Of a stretch of DNA of 64,000 nt, positions 52,629 to 61,655 are shown in pieces. The stretch covers positions 992,001 through 1,056,000 of the forward strand of contig OZ245010.1 of NCBI GenBank assembly GCA_965223735.1. The letters are read 5' to 3'. Numbering within the stretch: the stretch's first letter is position 1; each line of letters begins with the position of its first letter. A program made the position numbers and the translations under genes. A model generated the notes under the pieces. The model made no database searches. It was not told where the DNA came from and was given only the letters and a program-made list of their open reading frames with translations. This DNA is from CAYFZO01 sp965223735 (GTDB taxonomy: Bacteria > Pseudomonadota > Gammaproteobacteria > Poriferisulfidales > Oxydemutatoraceae).

Positions 52629-54536
52629 TCAACTGGCCAATAACTCAGGAGATCCGATCAGGGCTCGGAAATCGGCGTCTTTCTCAAGCAATTCATCGTA
52701 AACACCCTGAGCCACCGAGCCATCTTCTTTCATCACAATCACTCTATCCGCAAATTGCATGGTCTCCGGCCTGTGAGCAATGATAATCACCATCTTACCT
52801 TCGGCTATGCTCATCAGAGACTTGATGATCCTCTTTTCCACCACTAAATCAAGCGAATTGGTCGCCTCGTCCAGTATCAGAACCGATAACCGACGATATA
52901 ACGCACGCGCGATCGCAAGCCGCTGGCGCTGTCCCCCGCTCAATATTTCCGCGTCTTCCTCAACTTTTGTATCCAGCCCGTCCGGCAGGCTCCTGGTAAA
53001 ATCCTCGAGCTGAGCCAATTTTATGGCCTCGCGCACCCGCTCATAGTCGATTTTTCCTTCGGTTGCTTCAAATGCAACGTTCATCGCCAAACTTGCATCC
53101 ATAAAAAAGGGCTTTTGAAAAACCACCGCGGACGATTGCTGCCAGTTCCGCTTGAAATCAATATCGCCATGCAGCGGTCTGCCGTCCACCAGTACCCGGC
53201 CCTTTTCCGGCGACAACAGGCCGGTCAAAAGCCGGATTACCGTGCTTTTCCCCACGCCGGAACGCCCGAATAATGCAATAACTTTATTGGCAGGCAATGA
53301 GAAACTGACGTTATTGATGGCCGCTTTGCCGGCCTCAGGGTATGAATATGTCACATTATCGAAAACGACTTTATCCTTGACCTCGATCAACTCAAACCGT
53401 TTTCCGCTTTCTTCAGACTCCATGGCACGACTTTTCGCCGCGCACAGATCTTCCATGGCAGATTGATATTTGTGAGCACTGCCTTCCAGCGCCATAAAAA
53501 CCTGAAAAATTCCCTGCATCGAAGGAAGCAATCTGAAAGTGCCGACGGCAAACAAGGCAAGAGTGGGAAAAGCGCTCCCCGGGCTGTCATTGAGAAAAAT
53601 ATATGCCGATACAATGTACAACGCAGTCATTCCGGCAATCCGGATAGACGGCTGGGGGATGCTGTTGATAATGGCCTGTCTGATACCGTGTTTAGCCGCC
53701 GCCCGCATTGACTGATCAACGGTCTCGACAAAATCGCGTTCCTTGCCCATCAGCCCGATTTCCGTGGCCGCCGCGGTTCCCTCTCTGAACATTCGTATTT
53801 GTCGCAGCCGGATCTCATAGAGTTGCTTTCCCAGAAACCTGGTCCTGTTTTTGTAAGCCGCGAAGAAAAGGTAGTAGAAGACCACCGTTGTAAGCAGTAA
53901 TACCGCCAAAGCCCCGGCATGGACAAAGTACAAAGCGCAGATTATAAAAAAAACGTTGATCGCAGCAGCTGAAAAATGGGACAACCTGGTGGCTTCCCCC
54001 ATGACCACCTCTCCGGCCGCCATCAAACCCTTGCCGATCACATCACCTGTTCCTCTTCTGACCCTGTCCTCATAACTTTCGGTCAGATAAAAACGGTACA
54101 ACATAACCGCACAGCGCCGATTTATCCCCTGCGTCAATCTGGTCCCCAGCAAACCAAGAACCACCCCTAAAACCTGCTGCACGGCGACAAATAACACCAA
54201 AAGACCGCTGAGCAGCACCAAAAAATAGGACTGATTCTCAAATTCCAGCCCATGGTAGATCATCGAAACGTAACGGTTATCTATGATGATCTGAGGTTTG
54301 CTCAATATAATCAGAAATGCCGCCATGCCGCCGAGAGCAACAGTTCCCATCAAAACGCCTGCAATTTGATTTAACTGGACAACGACCAGACTTTGCTTGC
54401 CCCGCCTGTCCATGATTTCGTATACCGCTTTCAGCCTGCGAAAAATCTCGCCGAACGGGGATACTTTCAATTTATGAATGCCGCGCTGTAACACTGACTT
54501 GACGAGCGTTATAGATCCGAAGGCGAATTCTAACAC
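52629..54536 (-). CDS. ABC transporter, fused permease and ATPase
   Basis: A 635-residue half-transporter. The N-terminal 340 residues hold the membrane domain, with hydrophobic segments such as VLMGTVALGGMAAFLIIL, FLVLLSGLLVLFVAVQQVLGVV and ALAVLLLTTVVFYYLFFA. The ATPase has Walker A in VIALFGRSGVGKSTVIRL, signature LSGGQRQRLAIARAL and Walker B SVLILDEATNSLD. The long cytoplasmic N terminus before the first helix is unusual. It would act as a dimer exporter. Neighbouring glycan-type genes 4 kb away hint at lipid or glycan export, but the substrate is unknown. It lies between pyrB and polA and has an AT-richer composition. Confidence 0.9.
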   Translation of the reverse strand: MLEFAFGSITLVKSVLQRGIHKLKVSPFGEIFRRLKAVYEIMDRRGKQSLVVVQLNQIAGVLMGTVALGGMAAFLIILSKPQIIIDNRYVSMIYHGLEFENQSYFLVLLSGLLVLFVAVQQVLGVVLGLLGTRLTQGINRRCAVMLYRFYLTESYEDRVRRGTGDVIGKGLMAAGEVVMGEATRLSHFSAAAINVFFIICALYFVHAGALAVLLLTTVVFYYLFFAAYKNRTRFLGKQLYEIRLRQIRMFREGTAAATEIGLMGKERDFVETVDQSMRAAAKHGIRQAIINSIPQPSIRIAGMTALYIVSAYIFLNDSPGSAFPTLALFAVGTFRLLPSMQGIFQVFMALEGSAHKYQSAMEDLCAAKSRAMESEESGKRFELIEVKDKVVFDNVTYSYPEAGKAAINNVSFSLPANKVIALFGRSGVGKSTVIRLLTGLLSPEKGRVLVDGRPLHGDIDFKRNWQQSSAVVFQKPFFMDASLAMNVAFEATEGKIDYERVREAIKLAQLEDFTRSLPDGLDTKVEEDAEILSGGQRQRLAIARALYRRLSVLILDEATNSLDLVVEKRIIKSLMSIAEGKMVIIIAHRPETMQFADRVIVMKEDGSVAQGVYDELLEKDADFRALIGSPELLAS

Positions 54537-54586
54537 AGGGCAAAAGCCGGAACTTTGATCAAGACGTGTTGTTAATCAACCGACTC

Positions 54587-57289
54587 TTAATGCGCTTCAT
54601 CCCAACTGCTGCCTTCGCCTACGACCACCGACAGAGGCACTTTAAGCCGTGCTGCGTCACTCATGCACAAACGACATTCACCCGCAACTTTTTCAACGTC
54701 TTTTTCAGCAACCTCGATCAGAAGCTCGTCGTGAACCTGCATGACCATCCGGGCGTCGCAACCCGACTTCCGCAAACGTCCGTGCAAGACCACCATCGCG
54801 CGTTTCATAATGTCTGAAGCCGAACCCTGCATCGGGCCGTTGATTGCCGCACGTTCGGCGTACTGGCGGCGATACGCGGCCGATGAGCGGATTTCCGGCA
54901 AATACAGGCGTCTTCCGAATAAGGTTTCAACATAACCCAGTTCCCTGGCTTTCTCCCTGGCCTTGTTCATATAAACCTGAACGCCGGGGTAACGTTTAAA
55001 GTAAATCGACATATATTGCTTCGCCGACGTGAAATCCAGCCCCAGTTGCTTGGCCAGGCCGAAAGCGCTCATCCCGTATATCAGGCCGAAATTAATCGCC
55101 TTCGCGGAACGCCTCTGTTCTTCTGTCACTTCCTCCGCGGGCACCGCAAAGATCTCGGCGGCGGTCGCGGCATGGACGTCTTCCCGGCCTTCAAAAGCCC
55201 GGCACAGACGCTGATCCCCGGACAAATGAGCCATCACCCGAAGCTCTATCTGCGAATAGTCGGCCGCGAGCAGACGATAGCCGGGAGGCGCTGTAAAAGC
55301 CCGGCGGATCTGCCGGCCTTCGGGCGTACGCACCGGAATGTTCTGGAGATTGGGGTCGGACGACGATAACCTGCCGGTCGCAGTAACCGCCTGATGATAG
55401 GAAGTATGTACGCGACCCGAATCCGGATCCACCATTTTCGGGAGTTTGTCGGTATAGGTTGACTTCAATTTACTGAACATCCGGTAATCCAAGATCAACC
55501 GCGGCAACTCGAAACCCTGGGCCAACTCGTGCAACACGTCCTCAGCTGTCGATGGTTGCCCTTTCGGCGTTTTCCTCAGCACCGGCAAACCGTGCTCTTC
55601 AAATAAAATCTCGCGGATCTGAACCGGAGAGTCGAGATTAAAATCCCGGCCCGCCGCCTGATGCGCCTGCTCTTCAAGCCCGGCAATGCGTTTTTTCAGT
55701 TCGACGCTTTGGGCGTTGAGAATAGAAGCATCCACCAAAACGCCGTGGCGCTCCATGTCAGACAGCACCGGCACCAATGGGATCTCGATCTCTTCGTACA
55801 CTTTCTTCTGCACGTCGGCTTTCTCGAGCCTTGACCAGAAATATTCATGCAAGCGCAAACTGACGTCGGCGTCCTCGGCGGCGTAACCGCACGCCGGCTC
55901 GACCTCGACCTGATCGAATGACCGTTGCTTTACTCCCTTGCCGGCGACGTCCTCGTAATGCACCGTCGCGAGCCCGAGGTATTTTCCGGCGAGACTGTCG
56001 AGATCATGACGGCTGGCAACTGAATTGTAAACATAGGACTCGAGCATGGAGTCATAACGAATACCGCACAGACAAATACCGTGATTGGCAAGAACGTTGC
56101 GGTCATACTTGAGGTGGTGCCCTGTTTTTGCAACAGCCGGATCCTCGAGCAGGGATTTCAGCGCCTCGAGCACTTCGCTTTCAGACAACTGCGCCGGCGC
56201 ACCTTCATATTCGTGGCCGAAAGGCACGTAGGCCGCCTCCCCGGGCCGCACCGCCAGCGCAACGCCGACAATCCGTGCCCGCATATAGTTCAACCCGGTC
56301 GTCTCGGCGTCAAACGCGAATCCGTCGGCGTCACTCAGTTTTTTCAGCCACCGCTTGAAATCTCCTTTGTTCAGAATCAACTGATAATTGTGTCCGGCGT
56401 TTTGTCCGCTGGCCGGAGCCGCGCTCCCGCCTTGCGCGGCGTCAAGCTCCTCCAGCCACTTCTTAAAGCCGAATTCCGCGCAAAAACGGCGCAACTTGTC
56501 AACATCCGGCGCTTTCAATACAAAATCATCCAACCCGACCGGAATATCCAGATTGCGCCTGACCGTTGCGAGTTCCCTGAACAGCGGTAAACGATCAGCC
56601 GCCAGTTTAAGGTTCTCACCGGCCTTGCCTTTGATCTCCGAAGCGTGCCCGATCACGGCGTCCAGGGTTCTGTACTGAGCCAGCCATCTGGCGGCGGTTT
56701 TGGGCCCGACGCCGGCAACGCCCGGAATGTTGTCGGATTTATCACCCATCAACGCCAGATAATCCACAACCTGAGCGGGTGCAACACCCATCTTTTTCAC
56801 GACTCCCTCTGCGTCCAGATACTCGTCTTTCATCGTATTGAGCAGCGTGACTTCATCGCATACAAGTTGCGCCAGATCCTTATCCCCGGTTGATATCAGA
56901 ACTTCCATCTGCTTGTCCTGCGCCTTGCTCGCCAACGTCGCGATCACGTCGTCGCCCTCGACTCCTTCGATCTGGACAATCGGGTAACCCAGGGCTTTGA
57001 TCAGTTCAAACAACGGAGGCACCTGCCGGCTCAGATCATCAGGCATCGGCGGCCTGTGCGCTTTGTACTCGGAGTAAAGTTCGTGGCGAAAGGTTTTGCC
57101 TTTGGGATCAAAAACAACGGCAAAATAATCCGGCTTTTTATCTGAAAGCAGCCGCTTCAGCATATTCACGACCCCGTAAAGCACGCCGGTCGGCTGCCCC
57201 TGCGGGCCGGTCAACGACGGCAACGCGTGAAAAGCACGGTACAGATAAGAAGACCCGTCAACTAAAATGATTTTTTCTCTGTTCGCCAT
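54587..57289 (-). CDS. polA: DNA polymerase I
   Basis: About 900 residues from ATG 57289 (MANREKIILVDGSSYLYRAF). The 5' nuclease domain has SDNIPGVAGVGPKTAARWL. The 3'-5' exonuclease keeps its acidic residues: FDAETTGLN, HHLKYDRNVLANH and AAEDADVSLRL. Polymerase motifs are A (LLAADYSQIELRVMAHLSGD), B (RRSAKAINFGLIYGMSAFGL) and C (MQVHDELL). It processes Okazaki fragments and repair gaps. It is divergent from thrB, an order also seen in pseudomonads. Confidence 0.97.
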   Translation of the reverse strand: MANREKIILVDGSSYLYRAFHALPSLTGPQGQPTGVLYGVVNMLKRLLSDKKPDYFAVVFDPKGKTFRHELYSEYKAHRPPMPDDLSRQVPPLFELIKALGYPIVQIEGVEGDDVIATLASKAQDKQMEVLISTGDKDLAQLVCDEVTLLNTMKDEYLDAEGVVKKMGVAPAQVVDYLALMGDKSDNIPGVAGVGPKTAARWLAQYRTLDAVIGHASEIKGKAGENLKLAADRLPLFRELATVRRNLDIPVGLDDFVLKAPDVDKLRRFCAEFGFKKWLEELDAAQGGSAAPASGQNAGHNYQLILNKGDFKRWLKKLSDADGFAFDAETTGLNYMRARIVGVALAVRPGEAAYVPFGHEYEGAPAQLSESEVLEALKSLLEDPAVAKTGHHLKYDRNVLANHGICLCGIRYDSMLESYVYNSVASRHDLDSLAGKYLGLATVHYEDVAGKGVKQRSFDQVEVEPACGYAAEDADVSLRLHEYFWSRLEKADVQKKVYEEIEIPLVPVLSDMERHGVLVDASILNAQSVELKKRIAGLEEQAHQAAGRDFNLDSPVQIREILFEEHGLPVLRKTPKGQPSTAEDVLHELAQGFELPRLILDYRMFSKLKSTYTDKLPKMVDPDSGRVHTSYHQAVTATGRLSSSDPNLQNIPVRTPEGRQIRRAFTAPPGYRLLAADYSQIELRVMAHLSGDQRLCRAFEGREDVHAATAAEIFAVPAEEVTEEQRRSAKAINFGLIYGMSAFGLAKQLGLDFTSAKQYMSIYFKRYPGVQVYMNKAREKARELGYVETLFGRRLYLPEIRSSAAYRRQYAERAAINGPMQGSASDIMKRAMVVLHGRLRKSGCDARMVMQVHDELLIEVAEKDVEKVAGECRLCMSDAARLKVPLSVVVGEGSSWDEAH

Positions 57290-57376
57290 CACCATGCAAC
57301 GATAAAACTCCGGAAATTATAGCCCGGCGGCAGTTCTGGTAGTATGCGCGCCTGATTCATTCAATGCCCGCCCTCA

Positions 57377-58339
57377 ATGTCCGTTTACACTGTTGTCAGC
57401 AAACCTGAAATGGAAGATTTTTTGCGTCTCTACGCCGTCGGGATGCTGGCCGGCTACAGCGGGATCAACGAGGGCATTGAGAATACCAATTATTTTGTGG
57501 ACACCCGGACTGCACCTGACGGCGATTCGCCCGACACGCATTACGTGCTGACAATCTTTGAATGGCAGGACCGGTCTGATCTGCCCTACTTTCTGGACCT
57601 GATGGCGCACGCCGCCGACGTCGGCCTGCCCTGCCCGCACCCGATCGTGGATAAAAAGGGATCCTACCTGCAAACCTTATGCGATAAACCCGCGGCGCTG
57701 ATAACCCGGCTCGGCGGTCACAACGTCCGCTCCCCGGGTACGGGCCACTGCGAACAAGTGGGCGCAACCCTCGTCGCGCTGCATTTGGCGACCGAAAATT
57801 TCATGCAGAAACATCCTGACAAACGCGGCCCGAACTGGCGCGAACAATCTGCTGAAAAAGTTTCGCGGCGGCTGCCGGGCAACGACTGCGATCTGCTGTA
57901 CGACGAGTTGGAACGGCATAAAAACATTCGCCCGACTGAACTTCCCCGCGGAACAATCCACGCCGACCTGTTCCGGGACAATGTATTATTCGACAGTGGA
58001 CGCTTATCGGGCGTAATCGACTTCTATTACGCCTGCGACGACGACCTGATCTACGACCTTGCGATCACCGTCAACGATTGGTGCTCGCGCAAAGATGGTT
58101 CCCTGAATGAAAAAAACTACTCCGCCCTGATACGGGCCTACGCCGAACGCCGCCCGTTTTCGGCGGCGGAAAACGACGCCTGGCAGGACGCCCTGCGCCG
58201 CGCCGCGCTGAGATTCTGGCTGTCGCGTCTGCACGATACACATTTCCCGAGAATCGGCCAGATCACGCACACTAAAGACGCCGACGTATTCAAAAACATT
58301 CTTCTGCACAGAAGGCGCGAAGTTCCGACGTTATGCTGA
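57377..58339 (+). CDS. thrB: Homoserine kinase ThrB (APH-like)
   Basis: A 320-residue protein with the start MSVYTVVSKPEMEDFLRLYA, GIENTNYFV and the phosphotransferase loop HADLFRDNVLFD with later VIDFYYACDDDLIYDLAI, a Brenner-type HxDxxxxN. It phosphorylates homoserine for threonine synthesis. It overlaps the TRAP small permease gene by 7 bases, an unexpected partner, so expression may be linked. Confidence 0.94.
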   Translation: MSVYTVVSKPEMEDFLRLYAVGMLAGYSGINEGIENTNYFVDTRTAPDGDSPDTHYVLTIFEWQDRSDLPYFLDLMAHAADVGLPCPHPIVDKKGSYLQTLCDKPAALITRLGGHNVRSPGTGHCEQVGATLVALHLATENFMQKHPDKRGPNWREQSAEKVSRRLPGNDCDLLYDELERHKNIRPTELPRGTIHADLFRDNVLFDSGRLSGVIDFYYACDDDLIYDLAITVNDWCSRKDGSLNEKNYSALIRAYAERRPFSAAENDAWQDALRRAALRFWLSRLHDTHFPRIGQITHTKDADVFKNILLHRRREVPTLC

Positions 58340-58839
58340 ACCCGCGCCGCATAGCGCGCCGCCTTGAGGCGGTCGCCGTTCGCGCCGGACGCGTACTTCC
58401 CTGGCTGATGCTGCCGCTGGCGGGATTAACCTTCAGCGTCGTCGTGTTGCGCTATGGCTTTGACTTTGGCCGCATCGCCCTACAGGAAAGCATCACCTAC
58501 CTGCACGCGCTGATTCTGACGTTATGCATGGGTTATACGTTGCGTGAGAACGGCCACGTCCGGGTGGATATTTTTTACAGCAGGATGTCGCGCAGAAGGC
58601 GCGCCGTCGTTGACCTCATCGGCAGCCTGCTGTTCCTGACGCCTATATGTCTCACCATACTGGTTACGGGTTGGGATTACGCCGCGCGTTCCTGGCTTTT
58701 GCTCGAGGGTTCGCCCGAAGCCGGCGGCCTGCCGCTGGTATTTGCGCTGAAAACACTGATCCCCCTGATGGCCGCACTGCTGCTGATACAGGGCGTGGCC
58801 GACATCATCCGCAATGTCGGTTTGATCAGGGGCGATTGA
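58333..58839 (+). CDS. TRAP transporter small permease (DctQ-like)
   Basis: A 168-residue membrane protein with four hydrophobic segments: VLPWLMLPLAGLTFSVVVLR, SITYLHALILTLCMGYTLRE, LIGSLLFLTPICLTILVTG and LVFALKTLIPLMAALLLI. The ENGHVRVDIFY block is typical of DctQ. It forms the small subunit of a sodium-driven solute importer with the large permease, 2 bases downstream. The last residues GVADIIRN fit the family. Confidence 0.92.
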   Translation: MLNPRRIARRLEAVAVRAGRVLPWLMLPLAGLTFSVVVLRYGFDFGRIALQESITYLHALILTLCMGYTLRENGHVRVDIFYSRMSRRRRAVVDLIGSLLFLTPICLTILVTGWDYAARSWLLLEGSPEAGGLPLVFALKTLIPLMAALLLIQGVADIIRNVGLIRGD

Positions 58840-58841
58840 CG

Positions 58842-60209
58842 ATGGTCTTTCTTCTTTTTTCAGTGGTCATAGCGCTGGTGCTCGCCGGTTATCCCGTCGC
58901 TTTCACCCTCGCCGGCGTATCCCTGCTGTTTGCGTTTGCGGGCATCGCGGCGGGCACATTCGACCCGGGCCTTCTGCAGGCCCTGAACAGCCGCCTCTAC
59001 GGCATCATGGTGAACGGCACCCTGATCGCGGTACCGTTGTTCATATTCATGGGCGTCGCAATGCAACGCAGCCGTATCGCAGAAAACCTGCTGCTCGCTC
59101 TCGGCGATCTTTTCGGCTGCCTGCGCGGCGGCCTCGGCATCGCCGTCGTGCTGGTCGGCGCATTGCTCGCCGCGAGCACCGGCATCGTCGGCGCCACCGT
59201 CGTAACCCTAGGGTTGTTGTCGCTGCCGGTGATGCTGAAACGCGGCTACGATCCGAAAATCGCCTGCGGCGTGATCTGCGCCTCCGGCACGCTCGGGCAG
59301 ATCATCCCGCCCTCGATCGTCCTGATCCTACTCGGCGACGTGATGTCATCGGCCTACCTCAAAGCGCAACTCCATCAGGGCATCTTTTCACCGCAATCGG
59401 TATCGGTGATCGATCTGTTCGCCGGCGCCCTGCTGCCAGGCCTGATACTGGTTCTTCTCTATACCGTCTATCTGTCCGCCGTCGCTTTGTTCAGACCGCA
59501 GTATCTGCCCGAGCGTGCGCGCAGCGAAACCTCGCAGCCTCCCGATTTTGCACACCTGCTGAAAGCATTGTTCGCGCCGCTGTTCCTGATCGTCTCGGTA
59601 CTCGGCTCGATCCTCACCGGCATAGCGACCCCGACCGAAGCGGCTTCAGTCGGCGCCGTCGGCGTCCTCACCTTGACCGCGCTGCAGAAACAGATGTCGC
59701 CGCAAAAGCTCAAAGAGATCGTCCGGACTTCCACGCGAATGACCTGCATGGTATTCATGATCCTGATCGGCGCATCTTTTTTCTCTCTCGTCTTTCGCGG
59801 TTTCGGCGGAGATGAGATCGTGCACCAGGTTTTAAGTCAACTGCCGGGTGGCGCCGCCGGAGCGATGCTGGCGGTGATGCTGCTGATGTTCGCCATGGGT
59901 TTCATACTCGACTTCATCGAGATCACGCTGCTGGTGGTCCCGATCGTCGGCCCGGTTCTGCTGTCTATGGGCCTCGACCCGGTCTGGCTGGGCGTCATGA
60001 TCGCGATCAATCTGCAAACGTCATTTCTGACACCGCCGTTCGGTTTTTCGCTGTTCTACCTGCGCGGAGTCGCGCCCGCGACGGTGAAAACGCAACAGAT
60101 ATATCTCGGCGTCGCGCCGTTCATTGTTTTGCAGATCACCATGCTGGTCGTACTCGCGCTGTGGCCGCAACTCGCGACTTGGCTGCCGGGGCGACTGTTC
60201 CGGGGTTGA
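58842..60209 (+). CDS. TRAP transporter large permease (DctM-like)
   Basis: About 455 residues from ATG 58842, 2 bases after the small permease; the earlier in-frame start reads through that gene and is rejected. A multi-span membrane protein with GVAMQRSRIAENLL, ASTGIVGATVVTLGLLSLPV, GTLGQIIPPSIVLILLGDVM, GIATPTEAASVGAVG and FLTPPFGFSLFYLRGVAP blocks characteristic of DctM. It imports an organic acid or similar solute using a binding protein, probably the one at 60502, on the opposite strand. Confidence 0.94.
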   Translation: MVFLLFSVVIALVLAGYPVAFTLAGVSLLFAFAGIAAGTFDPGLLQALNSRLYGIMVNGTLIAVPLFIFMGVAMQRSRIAENLLLALGDLFGCLRGGLGIAVVLVGALLAASTGIVGATVVTLGLLSLPVMLKRGYDPKIACGVICASGTLGQIIPPSIVLILLGDVMSSAYLKAQLHQGIFSPQSVSVIDLFAGALLPGLILVLLYTVYLSAVALFRPQYLPERARSETSQPPDFAHLLKALFAPLFLIVSVLGSILTGIATPTEAASVGAVGVLTLTALQKQMSPQKLKEIVRTSTRMTCMVFMILIGASFFSLVFRGFGGDEIVHQVLSQLPGGAAGAMLAVMLLMFAMGFILDFIEITLLVVPIVGPVLLSMGLDPVWLGVMIAINLQTSFLTPPFGFSLFYLRGVAPATVKTQQIYLGVAPFIVLQITMLVVLALWPQLATWLPGRLFRG

Positions 60210-60216
60210 ATAAAGT

Positions 60217-60480
60217 TCAGTAGGTGCTGTCAAGCTGCTGCGTTTGCTCGCCGGCTTCAACTTCGCCGATATCAACGTACGGCGACTTCACTCCTTCCAA
60301 CTGCAAAAAGGCGAGGACCGTGATCACGGCATAAGCCGCGCCGACGACTCCCTTGACCGCACGATACCGCATGGTGTCTTTTTTAGAGCCGAAAATCGCC
60401 TGCAGCGCGATGAACACGCCAGCAATGAAACTGAACGTGAAAAACGCCAGCGTCCCTACTCCTATGTCAAACAATGTCAT
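60217..60480 (-). CDS. Small membrane protein of unknown function
   Basis: About 87 residues from ATG 60480 (MTLFDIGVGTLAFFTFSFIA), the ATG 9 bases earlier being possible. Two membrane spans are likely: GVGTLAFFTFSFIAGVFIAL and AAYAVITVLAFLQLE, with a basic KKDTMRYRAVKG loop. No family recognised. It lies 21 bases downstream of the dctP-type gene on the same strand and converges with the permeases, so it may be an accessory of this TRAP system. Confidence 0.7.
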   Translation of the reverse strand: MTLFDIGVGTLAFFTFSFIAGVFIALQAIFGSKKDTMRYRAVKGVVGAAYAVITVLAFLQLEGVKSPYVDIGEVEAGEQTQQLDSTY

Positions 60481-60501
60481 GGCAGTCACATCTCCCGTAA
60501 T

Positions 60502-61626
60502 TCAACGGCTGTCCTGCAGCCCGGCCTGCATTTCATAATAAACCTTTTCCGAAACCGAATGCCAGTCCGATACTTTCCGCTGAAATTTCACGTAGGAATC
60601 ATAAGTACGCCGCGCAAAATCATCGTTGCCGCCAATTTCGCTTACGACCCGGTCGGCGATTCCCTTCAACTGCGACAGCACCTCATCCGGCAACCGGCGG
60701 ATTTCAATTTTATGCGCTTCCCGAAGTTCTTTCAAGGCGACATCATTGCGCGCCGTATATTCCGTCACCATTTGTTGATTGACCACTTTTGCGGCGGCGT
60801 GCACCACCTGCCGCAGATCATCAGGCAATTGTTCCAAAGCACTGCGCCGAACAATGCATTCGAGCGTGGTGCCCGGTTCGTGCCAGCCCGGATAGTAGTA
60901 ATACCCGGCAACTTTGTGCAGTCCGAAAGCAAGATCGCTGTATGGATTGATCCATTCTGTCGCGTCTATCGCGCCGGTCTGCATCGCCGTCAACAGCTCT
61001 CCGCCAGGTAAAGTCACCGGCACGCCGCCGACACGGCGCAACACCTCGCCGCCGAGGCCCGGAATCCGCATTTTCAGCCCCCGCAGGTCCTCCACGCTGT
61101 TTATCTCGCGGTTAAACCAGCCCGCCATTTGCATACCCGTATTCCCTGCCGGCATCGGCACAACGCCGAAAGGCGCATAGGCTTCCTCCCACAGCGCCAG
61201 ACCGCCCCCTTCGTAAAGCCATGCATTCATTTCGCTCCAGTTCATGCCGAACGGCACTGTCGAAAAAAACTGAAACGTCGGGTTTTTACCTTTCCAGTAG
61301 TAGGACGCGCCGTGCCCCATCTCAGCCACGCCTTGAGAAACCGCGTCAAACCCCTCAAAAGCCGGAACCAATTCACCGGCGGCATAAACCTTGACCTGCA
61401 AACGCCCGCCCGAAAGCCGGGTAATCAACTCGGCCAGATCTTCGGCCCCCGTCCCCAGAACCGGAAAATTCTTGGGCCAGGTCGTGACCATTTTCCAGCG
61501 CCGGGTGCGTGCGTCCGACGATTCCGACTGCCGCACCTGACAGTCCCGATCATTGTCACAGCCAGCAAACGTCCCCCCGAGAATCGCACCGGCGCCCGCC
61601 CTGACGATGAAGTCCCTTCTCCTCAT
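60502..61626 (-). CDS. TRAP transporter substrate-binding protein (DctP/TakP family)
   Basis: A 374-residue periplasmic binding protein. The N terminus RRRDFIVRAGAGAILGGTFA-GC has a twin-arginine signal followed by a lipobox-like FAGC, so it is probably Tat-exported and lipid-anchored. The family blocks TRRWKMVTTWPKNFPVLGTG, VKVYAAGELVPAFEGFDAV, RIPGLGGEVLRRVGGVPVTL and ATEWINPYSDLAFGLHKVAG are close to 2-keto-acid binding TakP proteins. It delivers solute to the permeases encoded convergently at 58333-60209. The substrate is not certain. Confidence 0.92.
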   Translation of the reverse strand: MRRRDFIVRAGAGAILGGTFAGCDNDRDCQVRQSESSDARTRRWKMVTTWPKNFPVLGTGAEDLAELITRLSGGRLQVKVYAAGELVPAFEGFDAVSQGVAEMGHGASYYWKGKNPTFQFFSTVPFGMNWSEMNAWLYEGGGLALWEEAYAPFGVVPMPAGNTGMQMAGWFNREINSVEDLRGLKMRIPGLGGEVLRRVGGVPVTLPGGELLTAMQTGAIDATEWINPYSDLAFGLHKVAGYYYYPGWHEPGTTLECIVRRSALEQLPDDLRQVVHAAAKVVNQQMVTEYTARNDVALKELREAHKIEIRRLPDEVLSQLKGIADRVVSEIGGNDDFARRTYDSYVKFQRKVSDWHSVSEKVYYEMQAGLQDSR

Positions 61627-61655
61627 GGTTTTCCGTATAGCGCGTCGGTCTGCCT

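Noticed and set aside
58647..58841. Upstream start for the TRAP large permease
   Set aside because: The extra 65 codons read the small permease gene in another frame and lack DctM similarity.
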